DNA of 64,000 nt from JABCYV01 sp963696025 (GTDB lineage Bacteria; Acidobacteriota; Terriglobia; Terriglobales; Acidobacteriaceae). Both the position numbers and the translations under genes were made by a program. Below the pieces are notes generated by a model that saw only the letters and a program-made list of their open reading frames with translations, had not been told where the DNA came from and did no database searches. The stretch lies in the NCBI GenBank assembly GCA_963696025.1, contig CAVOII010000005.1, positions 186,001 to 250,000 of the forward strand, given 5' to 3'. Positions 62,943 to 64,000 of the stretch are shown here, piece after piece (within the stretch, counting starts at the first letter, position 1; each line of letters opens with the position of its first letter).

Positions 62943-64000
62943 TTAGCCTTTTTTCAGCGCCCGTGCCGCAATGTCCTTGCGGTAATGCGCGCCTTCAAAA
63001 CCAATCTTGCCAACTGCGTCGTACGCACGTTGGACCGCGGTCGAAATGTCGGTGGCTTGGGCCGTGACTCCAAGCACTCGGCCTCCCGCAGTGTAGTACC
63101 CGCCGTCCCGCTTCGAAGTGCCGGCATGAAAGACTTTCACCCTATCCATCTTCCCGGCCTGTTCCAGACCCATAATCCTCTTGCCGGCTTCGAACGTTCC
63201 GGGATAGCCTCCTGACGACATTACCACGCAAACCGAAGCGTCTGGCGACCAGCGAAAATTGCCGTCGCTGACCCGGCCATCGATGGAAGCTTCCAGTGCC
63301 TCCACCAAGTCGCTTTCCAGACGCATTAGGATCGGCTGCGTCTCCGGATCGCCGAAGCGGCAATTGAACTCGAGCACCATGGGCCCGCGGGCGGTCATCA
63401 TCAGACCACAGTAGAGAACGCCTTTGTATTCGGCGCCCTCGGCCTTCATTCCCGCCACCACGGGCCGGGCTACGTGCTGCACCAGCCACTGGCTCATTTG
63501 CTCATCGACGATGGTCTTGGTGCTATAGGCGCCCATGCCCCCAGTATTCGGGCCAGTGTCGCCGTCACCGATTCGTTTGTGATCCTGCGCCGCGACCAGT
63601 GGCGCCACGCGCTCACCGTCGCTGACTACCAGGAACGAAAGCTCATCACCTTGCAGGCACTCTTCCAGGACCACCCGCGCGCCGGCGTCTCCCAGCATTT
63701 TCCCACTGAGCATTTCCGCCGCGGTCGAGGCTACTTCTTCTTTGGTCTTGCAGATCACCACACCTTTGCCGGCGGCCAGCCCATCGGCCTTCACCACCAG
63801 GGGCATATGGAAATGCGGCAACGCCTCCTGCACATCATTCAGGGAATTGCAGATGGCGTAGGGCGGGGTGGGAATGTGGTGGCGGCCCAGGAATTCCTTG
63901 GCAAAGCTCTTGCTCGATTCCAGTCGCGCGGCCGCTTTGGTGGGGCCAAACGTGCGCCAGCCCAGCCGGGTGAACTCATCGACGACCCCCAGCGTTAGTG
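62943..64000 (-). CDS. purD: phosphoribosylamine-glycine ligase (5' end beyond the window)
   Basis: Second step of purine synthesis: joins phosphoribosylamine and glycine with ATP. The reading frame is open to the window edge; 352 residues are visible and the first 70 or so are missing. Visible motifs: FGPTKAAARLESSKSFAKEF, PLVVKADGLAAGKGVVICKT, LEECLQGDELSFLVVSDGER, GDGDTGPNTGGMGAYS, and VLEFNCRFGDPETQPILMRL (ATP-grasp metal ligands). The C-terminus ends RALKKG. The ATG at 63833 lies inside the ATP-grasp domain and is not the start. purE follows 40 bases downstream. Confidence 0.96.
   Translation of the reverse strand, partial: LTLGVVDEFTRLGWRTFGPTKAAARLESSKSFAKEFLGRHHIPTPPYAICNSLNDVQEALPHFHMPLVVKADGLAAGKGVVICKTKEEVASTAAEMLSGKMLGDAGARVVLEECLQGDELSFLVVSDGERVAPLVAAQDHKRIGDGDTGPNTGGMGAYSTKTIVDEQMSQWLVQHVARPVVAGMKAEGAEYKGVLYCGLMMTARGPMVLEFNCRFGDPETQPILMRLESDLVEALEASIDGRVSDGNFRWSPDASVCVVMSSGGYPGTFEAGKRIMGLEQAGKMDRVKVFHAGTSKRDGGYYTAGGRVLGVTAQATDISTAVQRAYDAVGKIGFEGAHYRKDIAARALKKG

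Overview
This window is a chromosomal segment of moderately high GC from a bacterium that is most likely an acidobacterium (Acidobacteriota, Terriglobia-like). The inference rests on the 16S rRNA text and on families common in that phylum: a SYLF protein with DUF3309 and DUF1328 neighbours, a protein kinase with a C-terminal beta-propeller, an HTH-TM-TPR regulator, HAF-repeat and PQQ-type propeller secreted proteins, and many ECF sigma factors and two-component genes. No database search was possible, so all names rest on motif recognition.

Layout. 1-3.8 kb: manA, manC and a phosphomannomutase, which together make GDP-mannose; the genes are separated by short word-repeat hairpins. 3.9-6.5 kb: an M48/CAAX-type protease, kdsB (CMP-Kdo supply for LPS) and a secreted protein of unknown role. 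6.7-13 kb: a decayed gene, tRNA-Met, and a stress/envelope cluster (DUF1328, ECF sigma, SYLF, DUF3309, a NarL-type regulator and a CHASE3 histidine kinase) next to the wreck of a second response regulator. 13-15.7 kb: two secreted propeller/HAF proteins. 15.9-21 kb: a three-gene minus-strand operon of 2-hydroxyacyl-CoA dehydratase-type activase and component proteins. 21.6-35 kb: signalling and accessory genes (HTH-TPR, receiver-TonB chimera, GlxA/SDR divergent pair, a PhoR/PhoB-like pair followed by an ECF sigma), a SUMF1-like protein, a DECR-like SDR, glnA, and a small FlgM-like protein behind a FliA-type promoter.

37.7-44.6 kb: one complete rRNA operon on the minus strand (16S, tRNA-Ile, tRNA-Ala, 23S, 5S). 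The 23S gene is interrupted by a 629-nt group I intron after the equivalent of E. coli U1931. P1, P10, P8 and a GAAA-capped P9-like hairpin can be read directly. The intron carries a single-motif LAGLIDADG endonuclease whose frame is broken near its start. Downstream of the operon lie decaying copies of the terminator plus 5S tail and an IS3 remnant. Upstream lies a REP-associated (RAYT) transposase flanked by two nested pairs of inverted repeats.

45.9-64 kb: AraC/VOC pair, cupin, VKOR, DUF2905, xseA, the c-di-AMP/peptidoglycan operon cdaA-cdaR-glmM, a Ser/Thr kinase with propeller, mfd, a DUF885 peptidase-like protein, galU, and purE plus a 5'-truncated purD running off the right edge. The most interesting items are the group I intron, the RAYT unit, the word-repeat hairpins in mRNA and rRNA spacers, the split CoA-dehydratase activase island, the receiver-TonB chimera and the FliA-type promoter.
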